Positions 1-10,976 of a stretch of 64,000 bases of DNA are shown here, piece by piece. The notes under the pieces were generated by a model. That model was given only the letters and a program-made list of their open reading frames with translations. It was not told where the DNA came from and did no database searches. How positions within the stretch are numbered: position 1 is the stretch's first letter; the number at the start of each line of letters is the position of its first letter. Made by a program: the position numbers and the translations under genes. The stretch comes from Pseudobacteriovorax sp. Lineage in GTDB: Bacteria > Bdellovibrionota_B > Oligoflexia > Oligoflexales > Oligoflexaceae. Location of the stretch: NCBI GenBank assembly GCA_013215145.1, contig JABSRP010000001.1:78348-142347 (forward strand), given 5' to 3'.

Positions 1-43
1 TGTTTTTGGTAAAATAGGGCATGTTCAACAAAGAGACCCGATC

Positions 44-3000
44 ATGCTCATATACTCTTGGCGATTTTTTCTTTGTCTTTTTCTGACTATTGCCATTTGT
101 CTATTTTTCTGGCTTGGTTCCCGATATCCAGACCTTGACGCCAAGGCTATGATGGCAAATCAAGGTTCGATCGCTGACACAATTTCTATGTGGCCGATCT
201 TTGAAATCTCACCAGACGATCCCATCTTAATAAAAATTCTATATACAACGATTAACTGGACCAACGATAACAAAAAAGGGATGCTTTTTGGGATTATTTT
301 AGGCGGATTGTTCCTCTCTTTGCTTACCTATTTTCGGATTACCCAAAAATCTTCACGATTTTTAGATACGGTTTATGGATTTATATTGGGTACACCCATC
401 GGAGTTTGTGTAAACTGCGCAGCACCGGTATTCAAAGGCATCCTTCAGTCAAAGCGCGCTGAACTCGCTTTCGCCATGATGTTGAGCTCACCAACCATGA
501 ATATTATCGTTTTAACCATGGTGTTTACTTTGTTTCCACTGTACATGGGACTCGTCAAAGTCCTGTTTACCCTAGTCGTGATATTTATCGGTATTCCTGT
601 TATTTCCAAACTACTAGGAGCTGATCATATTCTCAAAGATACTGTATCAGTCGATGCCAAACACAGCTTTATCGGAAACAACTGTGATATTGCTGTGGTG
701 GAAACCATTGGGGATGCGATCAAAGGACTACTTGCCGATATTGCAAAAAACATCTGGTACATTGCCTCCCGCACCGCTCCTTTGATGCTTGTGGCAGGGC
801 TTTTAGGAGCTATTGTTTCTCATTTATTACCCTTCGATGCTCTTGTCAGCGCAGAAGGCAAACTAGCCATCATCATAGTGGCGACAGTTGGCCTTTTCCT
901 GCCGGTACCAATTGCCTTTGACGTCATACTTGCAAATGCCTTATTTATGGCTGGGCTGTCACCAAGCTTTATCCTCGTGCTTTTATGTTGTCTAGGTATC
1001 TTTAGCATCTATTCCTTTATGATCGTTTGGAAAAGTGCCTCGGCCCAATGGGCTATCAGCATTGCCTCCACTGCTTTGGTCATTGCCATCATGATTGGAT
1101 TCTCAGGAAATATTATGCACAAAATATTTTATGTTGACTCCAATATAAGAGCCTATAACGCAGCAACCGCAAATCACAAGTTCGCGGCCAAAGTAAACCC
1201 CAGTCAAGAGATGAGTCATAGCCAAACAACTTCCACTCCCTCAGAGAACCGGGCAGTAAAAGACTCGTTTAAAGTCATTGAAGAGACCGACACCTACATC
1301 ATATCTTTCCAGGCATATGAACAAAGTAACCGAAACATCACGGGTGACTTTTATCAGCTAGAAGGCCAAACCATTGGTATCGACCGTGGCTTTCTCTACG
1401 GAATTCGCGATTATCCGGACCCTTTTTGGATTGGCAGAGGTACCGCTAGTGGAGACTTCGACAATGACACATGGGTCGATATAGCTCTTGGAAGTGACGA
1501 AGGTGTCTTGCTCTACAGGAATCATAGAGGAACATTTGAAAACATTCCCTTACCGCAAACGAATAAATACCAGGTATATGCTGTAGCCTTTGTAGACTTC
1601 AATGATGATGGCTGGCTTGACCTTTTTATAACTACCTTTCATAAGGGAAACTATATTTTCGTCAACAACAACGGGGTATTTGCAAAGGAAGGGATCTCCA
1701 TTCCTAATAACGAGGGGGTATTAACCGTAGCGCCCGGAATAGCTGACATCAATGCCGATGGATATCTAGATATTTTCAATGGAAATATGGCATTAGGTGT
1801 TGTCACGGGGTTTCATAAGTTTGGTAAAGGGAGAGCCAATTCCATCACCTGGGGTGATGAAAATTTTAATTTTAAAGATCAAAGTATATTCTCTGACCCT
1901 GACGGCGAAACGATGGCGTCCTTACTTGCAGACTTCAACGATGACGGTGCCATAGATATTTACGCCGGCAACGATTTTATTGTTCCAGATCGTCTATATT
2001 TTGGTGAAAACTCGAAAGAGGTCACAGAGGCTTCCGCTATTTTAGGCGGGAGTATTAAAACACCCTTTTTCTCAATGGGCGTAGACACTGGTGACTTCAA
2101 CAATGACCTGAGAACTGATTTCATCATCACCGGCACCACACAGCCCAGCCCAAAGATCGGCAATGATCCCATTGATGGGAAAAGCCCTAAAGATTATCGC
2201 AACCCTTATGACAAAACTGAGGATTGTCTTGATATCAGCAATGGGGAATATCGAAATTCCTGTTTGATTAATCGCAAAACCAATCATCTCATACCGTTTT
2301 ATTCCAGCAATAACCTAAGCATCAGCGACTGTGATAAAGCCAAGAATACCATTGCAAAAGAGGACTGTTTGCTGTCGGTTATGTGGATGATCATGACACA
2401 AAATCAAGTCATCGACGACTGCCCGGGCACGTTTCCCCATGATGAAAAGATTAGAATCGTCTGTGAGGTGATGCTACGCCGAGAGGGGACTTACGATAAA
2501 AATAAGCTGACAGGATTGGCCCAAGAGAATCGCGCACAACTCATCATGGGTCTGGGGCAAAACAGGTTTATAAATCTCACTGATGAAACCTCGAAATTTG
2601 ATCACCCTGGTGGATGGACCTGGAATACAAAGGTCGTAGACCTAGATAACGATGGCTGGGTGGATATAGTAAATGCCGAAGGTGCCATCAGACAGGGGCA
2701 GTTTGGCTTTAATACCGTTTTGAAAAATGAAAGAGAAAAAGGTTTTAGCCAAAAGCAGTTTTCATGGAAACTAGCGCAAAAGTTCCCACTATTCTCGTTC
2801 ACATCTATCGATTTTGATAAGGATGGTGATCTCGATATCATTGGCAACTCATCTCTAGGGCCCGTGCAGGTGTATCGCAACCAACTAACTGCGCACAACA
2901 TGATATCGTTCCAATTTCAGAGATCTTCATCTAATCGCTCGATGATTGGAGCTAAGTTAATGATCATCGATGATCAGGAGAGTAGGCAAGTCAAGCAGCT

Positions 3001-3169
3001 CAAAATGGGAGGGGGCTATCAGTCGTTTGATGCTCCCGAATTACATTTCGGATTAGGCAACAGTAGTTCGGTCAAACAAATATTCCTTACAACACCAGAG
3101 GGCAAAGAGTTATCCTTGGTGCGAGATTTTCCACCAGGTCGCTACATCATAAAGCTGAAAGGAAGTTAA
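44..3169 (+). CDS. Permease (DUF318/YraQ-like) fused to VCBS/FG-GAP and ASPIC/UnbV-like domains
   Basis: A 1041-residue protein in two parts. Residues 1 to about 385 are strongly hydrophobic with many membrane segments and carry GVCVNCAAPV (about residue 120) followed by SSPTMN, the pattern of the DUF318/YraQ permease family. From about residue 440 the protein is soluble and carries repeated Asp-rich loops of the D-x-N/D-x-D-G-x-x-D type (near 471, 519, 567, 629, 683, 866 and 923), typical of calcium-binding FG-GAP/VCBS beta-propeller repeats. The last 80 residues resemble the ASPIC/UnbV domain that ends such propellers. The propeller would be expected outside the inner membrane. The substrate is unknown. 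The fusion is unusual, because family permeases normally end near residue 350. It converges with the next gene, leaving a 7 bp gap. Confidence 0.75.
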   Translation: MLIYSWRFFLCLFLTIAICLFFWLGSRYPDLDAKAMMANQGSIADTISMWPIFEISPDDPILIKILYTTINWTNDNKKGMLFGIILGGLFLSLLTYFRITQKSSRFLDTVYGFILGTPIGVCVNCAAPVFKGILQSKRAELAFAMMLSSPTMNIIVLTMVFTLFPLYMGLVKVLFTLVVIFIGIPVISKLLGADHILKDTVSVDAKHSFIGNNCDIAVVETIGDAIKGLLADIAKNIWYIASRTAPLMLVAGLLGAIVSHLLPFDALVSAEGKLAIIIVATVGLFLPVPIAFDVILANALFMAGLSPSFILVLLCCLGIFSIYSFMIVWKSASAQWAISIASTALVIAIMIGFSGNIMHKIFYVDSNIRAYNAATANHKFAAKVNPSQEMSHSQTTSTPSENRAVKDSFKVIEETDTYIISFQAYEQSNRNITGDFYQLEGQTIGIDRGFLYGIRDYPDPFWIGRGTASGDFDNDTWVDIALGSDEGVLLYRNHRGTFENIPLPQTNKYQVYAVAFVDFNDDGWLDLFITTFHKGNYIFVNNNGVFAKEGISIPNNEGVLTVAPGIADINADGYLDIFNGNMALGVVTGFHKFGKGRANSITWGDENFNFKDQSIFSDPDGETMASLLADFNDDGAIDIYAGNDFIVPDRLYFGENSKEVTEASAILGGSIKTPFFSMGVDTGDFNNDLRTDFIITGTTQPSPKIGNDPIDGKSPKDYRNPYDKTEDCLDISNGEYRNSCLINRKTNHLIPFYSSNNLSISDCDKAKNTIAKEDCLLSVMWMIMTQNQVIDDCPGTFPHDEKIRIVCEVMLRREGTYDKNKLTGLAQENRAQLIMGLGQNRFINLTDETSKFDHPGGWTWNTKVVDLDNDGWVDIVNAEGAIRQGQFGFNTVLKNEREKGFSQKQFSWKLAQKFPLFSFTSIDFDKDGDLDIIGNSSLGPVQVYRNQLTAHNMISFQFQRSSSNRSMIGAKLMIIDDQESRQVKQLKMGGGYQSFDAPELHFGLGNSSSVKQIFLTTPEGKELSLVRDFPPGRYIIKLKGS

Positions 3170-3176
3170 TCTGCTG

Positions 3177-4985
3177 CTAGAACCTAAGTCGCAATACAGC
3201 ACCCACATAAAAACTATCGAAGGTCAGGGAGTCAGCCTCTAGGGTGAACGTTCGACGATTATATCTAAATACACCGCCCCACTCCCATTCTCCCTGAGAT
3301 CTTTTTGCCATTACTGATAATTCTGCCATTATCGCAAACACACCAGAAATCGCTCTATCTGTTCCGCCAATTCCCGTTTGTCCAAATGCAAGAAAATCTA
3401 ATCCAATCGCCCCTGCTATATCCATAGTTTGCGCTTCATTTATCTTATGATGACGCCCAATAATATGGGCTATGACTCCGATTTGACCAACGTCCATTCC
3501 GCCAAACGGCTCGCTAGATACCTGAAGGGTTTCCAACTTTAAGGAAGGCCCAACATAAATATTATCCAAAAATGGTAGGTCAGCATTTGATCCAAAAACT
3601 CTTAAAACATAGTCGGCTGAAAGTCCAAAGCCAAAGTAGCTTCCATTGCTCGTTGAGCCTCCAGCGAGGTGAGTCTGAAAACGCAGCATTTGATCTTCAG
3701 AAAGTCGACTTTGAGCGATACCTTCTAAGCGATTTAATAGCCAAGGAGCGATAGCAGAATTGGTACTAACCGTCCCACCTGCATTCCAAGCTTCTACACC
3801 AAAAGTCCCACCGATAAGACTAAAGTTTTCTGCAAAAAACTTAGCCATAGACTCACCAAAACCCGGACCATCATCTGCTGGTTCTTCTTGATTGACTTCG
3901 GAAGGTGGTATCTCTTCCACATCCTCTTGGGTCATTGCCTGCTCGGTTTCGTCGGCAGAAGCCTCAGCCACTTCTGGTTTTTTTTCGGGGACCTCGACTA
4001 TGTCGGTAAACTCAGGCTCAGGCTGTTCTATGGGGGGAGTCTTTTCCTCAGGGGTCGGTGGCACTTCAGAAGAAGCCACCGGCGGAGTCAAGGGAGTCCC
4101 ATCATCAAGATATTGGTCAGGTTTTACTGCGACGACACGAGGCTCTTTTTGCTCTAGAGCAGCCGATTCTTCGTTACGTTTGCGCCACTCGGAAAACATG
4201 CGACGAGAATCTATTCGGCTTACTTTTGCCGCAGAATTTACTTGAATAGCTCCCTCGTATTGAAGACTTTTTAACTGAGCTATTGAAGAGTGAACTTTCG
4301 AGTCTATGACAGTAGCCCTACCGAGATATTTATAGTCGAATGTTAGCCAACTGCCGTTAATAGGATGAGTCTGCCTTACAGACACCTCATAAAAATCTAG
4401 CTCATCACCTTCATACACCTTTTGCGTCTGCCCGCCCGAAAGAGTGATAAAAGGTCCTTGCAACGAAGTAACAAAAACATCCACTGGATAGCGATTGACG
4501 AGGCGAAAAACCAATTCTTTGAGTCGGGTATTTAACTGTTGATCGCTAGATTTAGATAACCAAGATTTCAGAATCCGATCGGATTCCACCAAATAATTTG
4601 TAAGCTGCGGACTCATTAACCTGACGGTGAGGACTAGCAGGTCATCCTGTTCTGCAAGCGTTAAGCTCATCAGGGCTTGTAGTTCAAACTCCTCAACCAT
4701 CGAACGCCGACCATCTGGCGAGCTCCAGTTATTCGAAACGATGGTATCATTTAGAATCTGAAAGCGTTTTGCATCGCGAACGATTTCGGAAAAACCACTT
4801 TCTATTAATGCGCGCTGCCGCGCATAGGGAGACATGGCACCAGCCTCTCCCTTCCATATAACCGGAACGACTCCGACGTTTCGAATCCTTGGTAGAATTG
4901 ACTGGCCAAGGCTAGTGCTTGAGGTTAAATCTAGTCCTAACAACAAGGTCGCAATTACGAATACTGTTCGAACTAGCTTTTTCAT
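3177..4985 (-). CDS. Putative outer-membrane protein with Pro/Glu-rich linker
   Basis: 602 residues. The first 28 form a signal peptide. Residues 29 to about 260 are a globular periplasmic region. Residues about 285-375 are a low-complexity Pro/Glu/Val-rich linker. The last 220 residues alternate polar and hydrophobic residues and end in RLRF, the terminal aromatic typical of outer-membrane beta-barrels. No family was recognised. The start lies only 5 bp after the spoVR stop, so it is probably the last gene of the prkA-yeaH-spoVR transcript, which would link that stress module to the envelope. That link is inferred from spacing only. Confidence 0.6.
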   Translation of the reverse strand: MKKLVRTVFVIATLLLGLDLTSSTSLGQSILPRIRNVGVVPVIWKGEAGAMSPYARQRALIESGFSEIVRDAKRFQILNDTIVSNNWSSPDGRRSMVEEFELQALMSLTLAEQDDLLVLTVRLMSPQLTNYLVESDRILKSWLSKSSDQQLNTRLKELVFRLVNRYPVDVFVTSLQGPFITLSGGQTQKVYEGDELDFYEVSVRQTHPINGSWLTFDYKYLGRATVIDSKVHSSIAQLKSLQYEGAIQVNSAAKVSRIDSRRMFSEWRKRNEESAALEQKEPRVVAVKPDQYLDDGTPLTPPVASSEVPPTPEEKTPPIEQPEPEFTDIVEVPEKKPEVAEASADETEQAMTQEDVEEIPPSEVNQEEPADDGPGFGESMAKFFAENFSLIGGTFGVEAWNAGGTVSTNSAIAPWLLNRLEGIAQSRLSEDQMLRFQTHLAGGSTSNGSYFGFGLSADYVLRVFGSNADLPFLDNIYVGPSLKLETLQVSSEPFGGMDVGQIGVIAHIIGRHHKINEAQTMDIAGAIGLDFLAFGQTGIGGTDRAISGVFAIMAELSVMAKRSQGEWEWGGVFRYNRRTFTLEADSLTFDSFYVGAVLRLRF

Positions 4986-4990
4986 GAAAC

Positions 4991-6490
4991 CTAACTCTGC
5001 ACTTTTTCGACACTATGGTTTGTCCCATCGAAGGAAACACGCCTCGGTGCATCTTCAATAATCGTTTGCACATGCACAGGCCTCTTCCAAACCCTATATA
5101 AATTACGAAGGCACTCTAAGGTAAAATCATGCTTTAGGTCGACTCCGTCATGCCGGTGTTCCAAGAGCAGCTCATTGCGGTTTTTAAAATTGGCATCCAC
5201 AACCGCAATCACAGGCTGTCCAAAGTTAGTGAGCTGACCGAGTAACTGCTGTTTGACATCCTCAAATTTTCGGCTAGAGATCACGTACTGATTGTTACGC
5301 CGATCGTAATCATAAATAAAGAGTTTGTGTTCATGACAAAAGTCCTCATCCAGGTAGGCATCGATAAATGAAATATCGTTATGAATGCGTCTGACTTCGA
5401 AGATTTTCTCTTCGCCCAAGCCTGCCTGTGTGTCCCATTCTGATCTCTTTTTCGGGTCATCACAATTGAGATATTCGACCCCAAATTGCCCCCGATCCCA
5501 ACGCTTTTTTATATGTCTGAGAAGCTCAATCCCCAGTTTATAAGGGTTGATTTGACCCGGCTGAGTCGCAACGATCCCCGAATGCTGATCACAATAGTCC
5601 ACGATCTCTGCATCATTCAGAGGATGAAGCTCTGTCATCATCCTACTATGCCAAAAAGACGCCCAACCCTCATTGATAATTTTAGTTTGCCCTTGGGGAG
5701 CAAAGTAATAGGCCTCATCTCGTATCATATTTAAGATACGCTTTTCCCAAGAGGATAAAGGGGCATTGTCGATCAAAAACTTAAGAACATCTTTTTGTGC
5801 TTCTTCTGGAAATTTTTTCTTTCTTGCTGCTTTTTCTTCCTGGCGCTTTCGCTGCTCTTCCAAAAACTCCTGAGGGTTTACATAGCTATCCATATACTTT
5901 TTGGACTGAAGCTTGTGTATCGGATCAGAGCGATAGTGCTCAGCCTCCTCCTTATCCTTATCAGCTGATTCCGCAAAGAATGGACTGTAAATATCAATTA
6001 AGTTCTCGAGAGATAGACAGCAATCAATGAAAGACTCCACTTCATCGTGTCCAATGTCTTCGATAAATCGTCGGACGATTGAGGCATGGTTTGCCATTTG
6101 GTCCAACATTTTACGATTGGTCTTTGAAAACCAGTAGTTATGCTTGAAGAAGTCACAGTGCCCGTAAACGTGAGCGATGACGGTTTTCTGAGAGACCATA
6201 TTATTGGCCCGAAGTAGGTAGGCATAGCAAGGGTCGTTATTGATCACCATCTCATAAATGACAGAAAGACCATAAGTGTAGCTTTTGGATAGTCTTTCGT
6301 AATCCATACCAAATTTCCAGTGTGGATATCTAGTAGGAAACCCTCCATAGGCAGCGATCTCATTGAGCTGTTTATAGTCAACAAGTTCGAATATTGTCCG
6401 AAAGAAGTCTAATCCATACTCGCGAGCAGTATCGGCTATTGAGTGAGTTAAATCCATCAACTCAGGAGTCAGCTGGGTACTAGCGCTCAT
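4991..6490 (-). CDS. spoVR: SpoVR family protein
   Basis: 499 residues, the usual length of SpoVR/YcgB proteins. The N-terminal half has the family features: an FPTRYPHW block near residue 51, EMVINNDPCYAYL near 80, and HVYGHCDFF at 107-115. The molecular activity of SpoVR is not established; in spore formers it affects cortex assembly, and elsewhere it travels with PrkA and YeaH. Here it starts 4 bp after yeaH, so the three are almost certainly one operon. Sporulation is not implied. Confidence 0.9.
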   Translation of the reverse strand: MSASTQLTPELMDLTHSIADTAREYGLDFFRTIFELVDYKQLNEIAAYGGFPTRYPHWKFGMDYERLSKSYTYGLSVIYEMVINNDPCYAYLLRANNMVSQKTVIAHVYGHCDFFKHNYWFSKTNRKMLDQMANHASIVRRFIEDIGHDEVESFIDCCLSLENLIDIYSPFFAESADKDKEEAEHYRSDPIHKLQSKKYMDSYVNPQEFLEEQRKRQEEKAARKKKFPEEAQKDVLKFLIDNAPLSSWEKRILNMIRDEAYYFAPQGQTKIINEGWASFWHSRMMTELHPLNDAEIVDYCDQHSGIVATQPGQINPYKLGIELLRHIKKRWDRGQFGVEYLNCDDPKKRSEWDTQAGLGEEKIFEVRRIHNDISFIDAYLDEDFCHEHKLFIYDYDRRNNQYVISSRKFEDVKQQLLGQLTNFGQPVIAVVDANFKNRNELLLEHRHDGVDLKHDFTLECLRNLYRVWKRPVHVQTIIEDAPRRVSFDGTNHSVEKVQS

Positions 6491-6494
6491 TTCG

Positions 6495-7607
6495 TCACCT
6501 GCCTTTACCTAAAAATTCTTTCAATGCATCCATGATGGCATCTCGATCCTTGATCTGAGTGGTCGTAATCTTTTTATTATCCTCGCCAAAGTGTTTATGC
6601 AGATCGCGAAGGAATTGACCAGACCCGTACCTAGACTCGACCTGACCGTAACAGAAAAGATTCGACATAGGTATGAGGCTGTTATCAAGCAACTTCATAC
6701 AGTCGGCGGTATCATTTCCCGACCAATTATCGCCATCGGAAAAGTGAAATAGATAAATATTCCATTCCGAAGGACTGAAATTCTCTTCTACTAGCTTTAG
6801 TGCTAACTTGTAAGCCGAACTAATCAGAGTTCCGCCAGACTCTTTGGTCCTATAAAACGTATCGGCGTCAACTTCACGAGCCGTAGCATCATGAATAATA
6901 AATCGTCTCTCCAAACCATTGTATTGAGTCGCCAACCAAGTATCTAGCCAAAAACTTGTGAGTCGAACGATCTCTTTTTGCTCGTCTCCCATCGATCCAG
7001 AAACATCCATCATATAAATAATGACCGCATTGGCTACTGGCTCATTAATGGTTTTGTAAGAACGAAATCTCTTGTCTTCTTTAATGGGGACAATGATCGG
7101 ATCAGCTGCATCATAAACACCTGTAGATATCGTACGCTTAAGTGCCTCTTTATAAGTCCGCTTAAAGTGTCGTAGTGATTCAGGTCCTTGTTTTTGGATG
7201 CCAGTGAACTTATGCTTTTTGTCCTCAATGGTATCCTTACCCTTATCTTCGATATTGGGTAGTTCCAGTTCTTCACCTAAAATCTGCGCCAACTCTTCCA
7301 GAGTAACGTCGACTTCAAGACTGTGTTCCCCTTCACCATCACCCGCCTCGCCTTCACCAGGTTGTGGCTCACCTTGTTGATCGATAGGATCCCCGACGTC
7401 TCCATCACCTTGACCAACACCACCCTGCTCCTGAGAACCAAATCGAAACTTTGGAATATCAATCCTAGGTAGTGGAATGGTGACTTTCTTGTTGCCCTGA
7501 CGGGCAACAAGATCACCGCTAGAAATAAAGCGACGAAGTTCTTTTTTGATTTTTCCGCGAACAATTTTACGGAACCGATTTAAATCGGATTCCATTTTCA
7601 TCGGCAT
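6495..7607 (-). CDS. yeaH: YeaH/YhbH family (DUF444) von Willebrand A-type protein
   Basis: 370 residues. A Gly/Glu/Gln-rich acidic stretch (about 62-98) is followed by a vWA-like domain whose MIDAS motif DVSGSMG lies at 201-207. This is the DUF444/YeaH family, the standard partner of PrkA/YeaG kinase and SpoVR. An AAAGGAA Shine-Dalgarno precedes the start. It sits 21 bp after prkA and 4 bp before spoVR. Its biochemical role is unknown; the family is linked to stationary-phase and nitrogen-starvation responses in enterobacteria. Confidence 0.9.
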   Translation of the reverse strand: MPMKMESDLNRFRKIVRGKIKKELRRFISSGDLVARQGNKKVTIPLPRIDIPKFRFGSQEQGGVGQGDGDVGDPIDQQGEPQPGEGEAGDGEGEHSLEVDVTLEELAQILGEELELPNIEDKGKDTIEDKKHKFTGIQKQGPESLRHFKRTYKEALKRTISTGVYDAADPIIVPIKEDKRFRSYKTINEPVANAVIIYMMDVSGSMGDEQKEIVRLTSFWLDTWLATQYNGLERRFIIHDATAREVDADTFYRTKESGGTLISSAYKLALKLVEENFSPSEWNIYLFHFSDGDNWSGNDTADCMKLLDNSLIPMSNLFCYGQVESRYGSGQFLRDLHKHFGEDNKKITTTQIKDRDAIMDALKEFLGKGR

Positions 7608-7628
7608 AGTAGTTCCTTTGACTTCGTG

Positions 7629-9692
7629 TTACTTCTTATCTTTAGTAACGATATCGCCTCTGGCAAATACACTAGAGACAAATCCAAGAGCATCGTTGGC
7701 ACAAATTTCACAATAACCGTAGTTTTTGATCAGACGATTCTTAACGACGTCGATTTTTGCCTGAGCCTCTTTATCAACAATGTTTGAGACCAGACTAGTC
7801 AGCTTGATCGTATCCTTCTGATCCTCGAATAACTTCAGTTCGAGTGCTTTATGTAGCCTTTCATTGGTTCGGAAATCAAAAGGCTTACCTTCAAGGGCAA
7901 GCGCACCAATGTAGTTCATAATCTCTCGTCGGAAATCATCTTTGCGACTCTCAGGAATGTCAATTTTTTCTTCTATTGACCTCATGAGTCTTTCATCTGG
8001 CTCTTCATTTTCTCCAGTGTAAGGATTCTTCACTTTCTCCTTTTGAGTATAAGCTTTCACGTTATCGATGTAGTTTCCACATAGTTTGTCTATGGCACTT
8101 TCATCGGCGGAGATGGCTCTTTGTACTTCGTGCTTTACGATATCTTCGTATTCCATTTTCACCAGACTTAACAGTTCGCGATATCGTTTTTTCGTTTCTT
8201 CATCTCGTATCAATGAATGAGTCTTCAGCCCTGACTCTAACTCATTGAGAATGATGAATGGATTGATACAACCATCGCCCTTATCTGTTACAAGAGCATT
8301 CGAGATTTTATCTTGGATGTAACGAGGAGAGATACCGTCCATTCCCTCTCTTGTCGTTTCTTTTCTTAACTCTTTAATATTGTCTTCGGTAAATCCAGGG
8401 ATAGACTTGCCATTGTAGAGCTTTAGTTTTTGCATGATAGTGAGATTGGCTTTTTTCGGCTCCTCGAGCCGCGTTAGAACCGCCCACATAGCTGCCATAT
8501 CGATGGTATGTGGGGCAATGTGGATGTGAGGCACAGTCTCAGCGTTGAAATCCTTATGATAGATTTCGGTTTCTCGGGTAAGCCTTGTGATATACGGGAT
8601 GTCAATTTTTACCGTTCGATCTCTTAAGGCCTCCATAAACTCGTTATTTTGAAGCTTTCGATATTCGGGCTCGTTCGTGTGACCTATGATAACCTCGTCA
8701 ATATCGGTCTGAGCAAACTTTTTTGGTTTAATCTTATGTTCCTGACTTGCTGTCAACAAATCGTATAAGAACGCGACATCTAACTTTAGAACCTCTACAA
8801 ATTCGATAATTCCCCTATTAGCAACATTAAACTCACCGTCAAAATTAAATGCTCTCGGATCTGAATCCGATCCATACTGAGCGATTTTTCGGTAGTTGAT
8901 ATCACCTGTCAATTCTGTCGAGTCTTGATTTTTTTCATCCTTGGGCTGAAAGGTGCCAATACCGACCCGATCTTGCTCGGATAGGATGAGTCTTCGTACC
9001 TCGATATGGTTAGTGACCATTTTTTCCCAGTCACCCTTGTACTCTTCCATGAGTGCACTATAGACATAGCGACAAGCCGGATTGAGATCGCCTCTGATAT
9101 GAACAAGGTCTGATCTCTCTTTATTTTTATTGATCATATCCAGGACAGCAGCGCGCCTATTGTTAGGGATGAGATGCAGGGGATCCTCATGCATAGGGCA
9201 CGGCATCTCGTTCTCCATTTTTAGAACCTCACCTATATTGACCCATTTATAGGTATATAGAGCACCTTCAGGTTTCGTTGAGTATAGTTCTAAGCCTTTC
9301 TTCAATAGACGAGCGATCGTCGACTTTGCCGACCCCACCGGGCCATGTAACAAAATGACTCGCTTTTCTGTTCCGTATTGCTGGGCCGCTGCCTTAAAGA
9401 CATTGACAAGCTTGTTTAAATGAATGTCCAAGCCAAATATGGCATCTTTACCATTGTCGATTGGGTCATCAAAAAATTTCCAATGGTAGATTTCCTTTTT
9501 GTATTCAACGTATTTTTCAAATCCGTAGGAGTTGATCATGTCGTAGACTCGCTGAAAGGCCGTCCGTGCAACTCCTGGCTGCTCAATGACTATATTGAGA
9601 TAGTCTTGAAAACTTCCTGTCCAGTTCAGCTCTTTGTATTGCTGATTGAATTCTGTTTCTGTAATGCTGCCGATTATTTTGCTCGCGTCCAT
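7629..9692 (-). CDS. prkA: PrkA (YeaG-type) AAA+ serine protein kinase
   Basis: 687 residues, slightly longer than the 640 or so of most family members. The N-terminal AAA+ PrkA domain has Walker A GPVGSAKS at 117-124. The C-terminal part keeps family blocks such as GHTNEPEY and the RRE(I)MNY segment near the end. PrkA proteins are ATP-dependent Ser/Thr kinases, with protease activity also reported for some. First gene of the prkA-yeaH-spoVR operon; the 170 bp upstream must hold the promoter, but no clear consensus was found there. Confidence 0.92.
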   Translation of the reverse strand: MDASKIIGSITETEFNQQYKELNWTGSFQDYLNIVIEQPGVARTAFQRVYDMINSYGFEKYVEYKKEIYHWKFFDDPIDNGKDAIFGLDIHLNKLVNVFKAAAQQYGTEKRVILLHGPVGSAKSTIARLLKKGLELYSTKPEGALYTYKWVNIGEVLKMENEMPCPMHEDPLHLIPNNRRAAVLDMINKNKERSDLVHIRGDLNPACRYVYSALMEEYKGDWEKMVTNHIEVRRLILSEQDRVGIGTFQPKDEKNQDSTELTGDINYRKIAQYGSDSDPRAFNFDGEFNVANRGIIEFVEVLKLDVAFLYDLLTASQEHKIKPKKFAQTDIDEVIIGHTNEPEYRKLQNNEFMEALRDRTVKIDIPYITRLTRETEIYHKDFNAETVPHIHIAPHTIDMAAMWAVLTRLEEPKKANLTIMQKLKLYNGKSIPGFTEDNIKELRKETTREGMDGISPRYIQDKISNALVTDKGDGCINPFIILNELESGLKTHSLIRDEETKKRYRELLSLVKMEYEDIVKHEVQRAISADESAIDKLCGNYIDNVKAYTQKEKVKNPYTGENEEPDERLMRSIEEKIDIPESRKDDFRREIMNYIGALALEGKPFDFRTNERLHKALELKLFEDQKDTIKLTSLVSNIVDKEAQAKIDVVKNRLIKNYGYCEICANDALGFVSSVFARGDIVTKDKK

Positions 9693-9834
9693 GCCTGCTC
9701 CTTCGCGCCCAATTCGCCGATCGTGCTAAAGATTCAATTATTGAACTTATAGAATTTTGCTATCTTAATTAAGAATATCTGGGAAGATAGGTAGTGTCAA
9801 AATATAAGGAATGTTTCTGCATGAGATAATTGCG

Positions 9835-9854
9835 CCGGGACTTAACTGCCCCGG
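9835..9854 (-). terminator. Weak hairpin downstream of prfB
   Basis: CCGGG and CCCGG arms pair around a 10-nt loop just beyond the prfB stop. The T-run after the stem on the minus strand is poor, so this is only a candidate terminator. Confidence 0.3.
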
Positions 9855-9862
9855 TCAAGATT

Positions 9863-10976
9863 CTATTGGCTGGCAGGATCGAAGGCCTTAGATAAAAACT
9901 CGTTGATAAACCTTTCGATATCACCGTCGAGGACATCATCGGGGCTATGGTATTCCAAGTTGGTTCTGTGGTCCTTTACCATCTTGTAGGGGTGAAGAAC
10001 GTAGCTTCGGATCTGAGACCCCCAGCCGATGTCGGATTTTGCTCCCTCAGCTTCCTCTTGGGACTTTCGGCGCTCTTCCAATTCTTTTTCGTACAACCTG
10101 GACTTCAATAGCTTGTAACACTGATCTCGGTTTTGATGCTGAGACCTTTGAGTTTGGCACTGGACAACAATACCCGTTGGGATATGGGTGATGCGCACCG
10201 CAGAGTCCGTTTTATTAATGTGCTGGCCTCCAGCCCCACTGGCGCGGTATGTATCAATCCGGAGGTCGCTCTCAACAATTTCTATGTCAATATCATCATC
10301 GACAACAGGGGACACAAATATCGACGCAAAAGAGGTATGCCTTCTTGCATTTGAGTCAAATGGACTTATTCGAACTAATCGATGAACCCCTGATTCGGCC
10401 TTCATCATTCCGAAAGCAAACATCCCTTTGATCTCAAAGGTCGCACTTTTTATACCAGCTTCATCACCGTCCTGAACATCGTAGAGTTCGGTTTTCCAAC
10501 CCTTTCGCTCAGCGTACCTGATGTACATGCGAAAAAGCATCGATGCCCAATCACAGGATTCCGTTCCTCCTGCTCCCGCATTCAGAGTTAATACAGCGTC
10601 ATTTTGATCTAACTCTCCTCCTAAGAGGCTTTCGACCTCGAGACTCTTTAACTCGCCTTCCAAAGCAGTTACTAATCGGTCGGCTTCCTCTAAGTAGTCT
10701 TCTTCACCTTCGGCTGCCAATTCTAAAGCCGCCAACAAATCATCTCGATTTTGTTCAAGAGTTTTAGCGCGTTCTAGTGTTTGTTCGAGGGCTCTCTTCT
10801 TTTTCAATACTGGTGCTGAGGCTTCAGGGTTTGTCCAAAAGTCAGGTCGAGATTCAATTTCTACTTCAATATCAGCCAGCTGTTTTGTTTTCGCAGCGAC
10901 GTCAAAGAAACCTCCATACCTGGTCGAATTTGCTTTGAATTGACTTTGCCTGATCTTGAAGCGTATCGAGTTGCAT
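9863..10976 (-). CDS. prfB: Peptide chain release factor 2, expressed by programmed +1 frameshift
   Basis: RF2 recognises UGA/UAA stops and triggers peptide release. The long open frame contains the RF2 SPF tripeptide (204-206) and catalytic GGQ (249-251, in the 370-residue product). The true start is not the frame's first ATG at 10990. A separate short frame begins at ATG 10976 after AGGGGA, encodes 24 residues beginning MQLDTLQDQ, and hits an in-frame TGA at 10904-10902. The stop sits in CTTTGAC, preceded 3 nt upstream of CTT by GGAGG, exactly the architecture of the autoregulatory RF2 frameshift site. Reading CTT then GAC joins the two frames into about 370 residues, against 365 in E. coli. 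Confidence 0.93.
10901..10915 (-). promoter_or_regulatory. prfB +1 frameshift signal
   Basis: On the minus strand GGAGG is followed by TTT, then CTTTGAC. The internal Shine-Dalgarno sits 3 nt before CTT, as in E. coli. The ribosome pauses at the poorly read UGA, slips +1 from CUU to UUU and resumes at GAC. Low RF2 favours the slip, giving feedback control. Confidence 0.92.

Noticed and set aside
3888..4249. Plus-strand ORFs opposite the Pro/Glu-rich linker of the 3177 gene
   Set aside because: They are shadows of a low-complexity region in the true gene.
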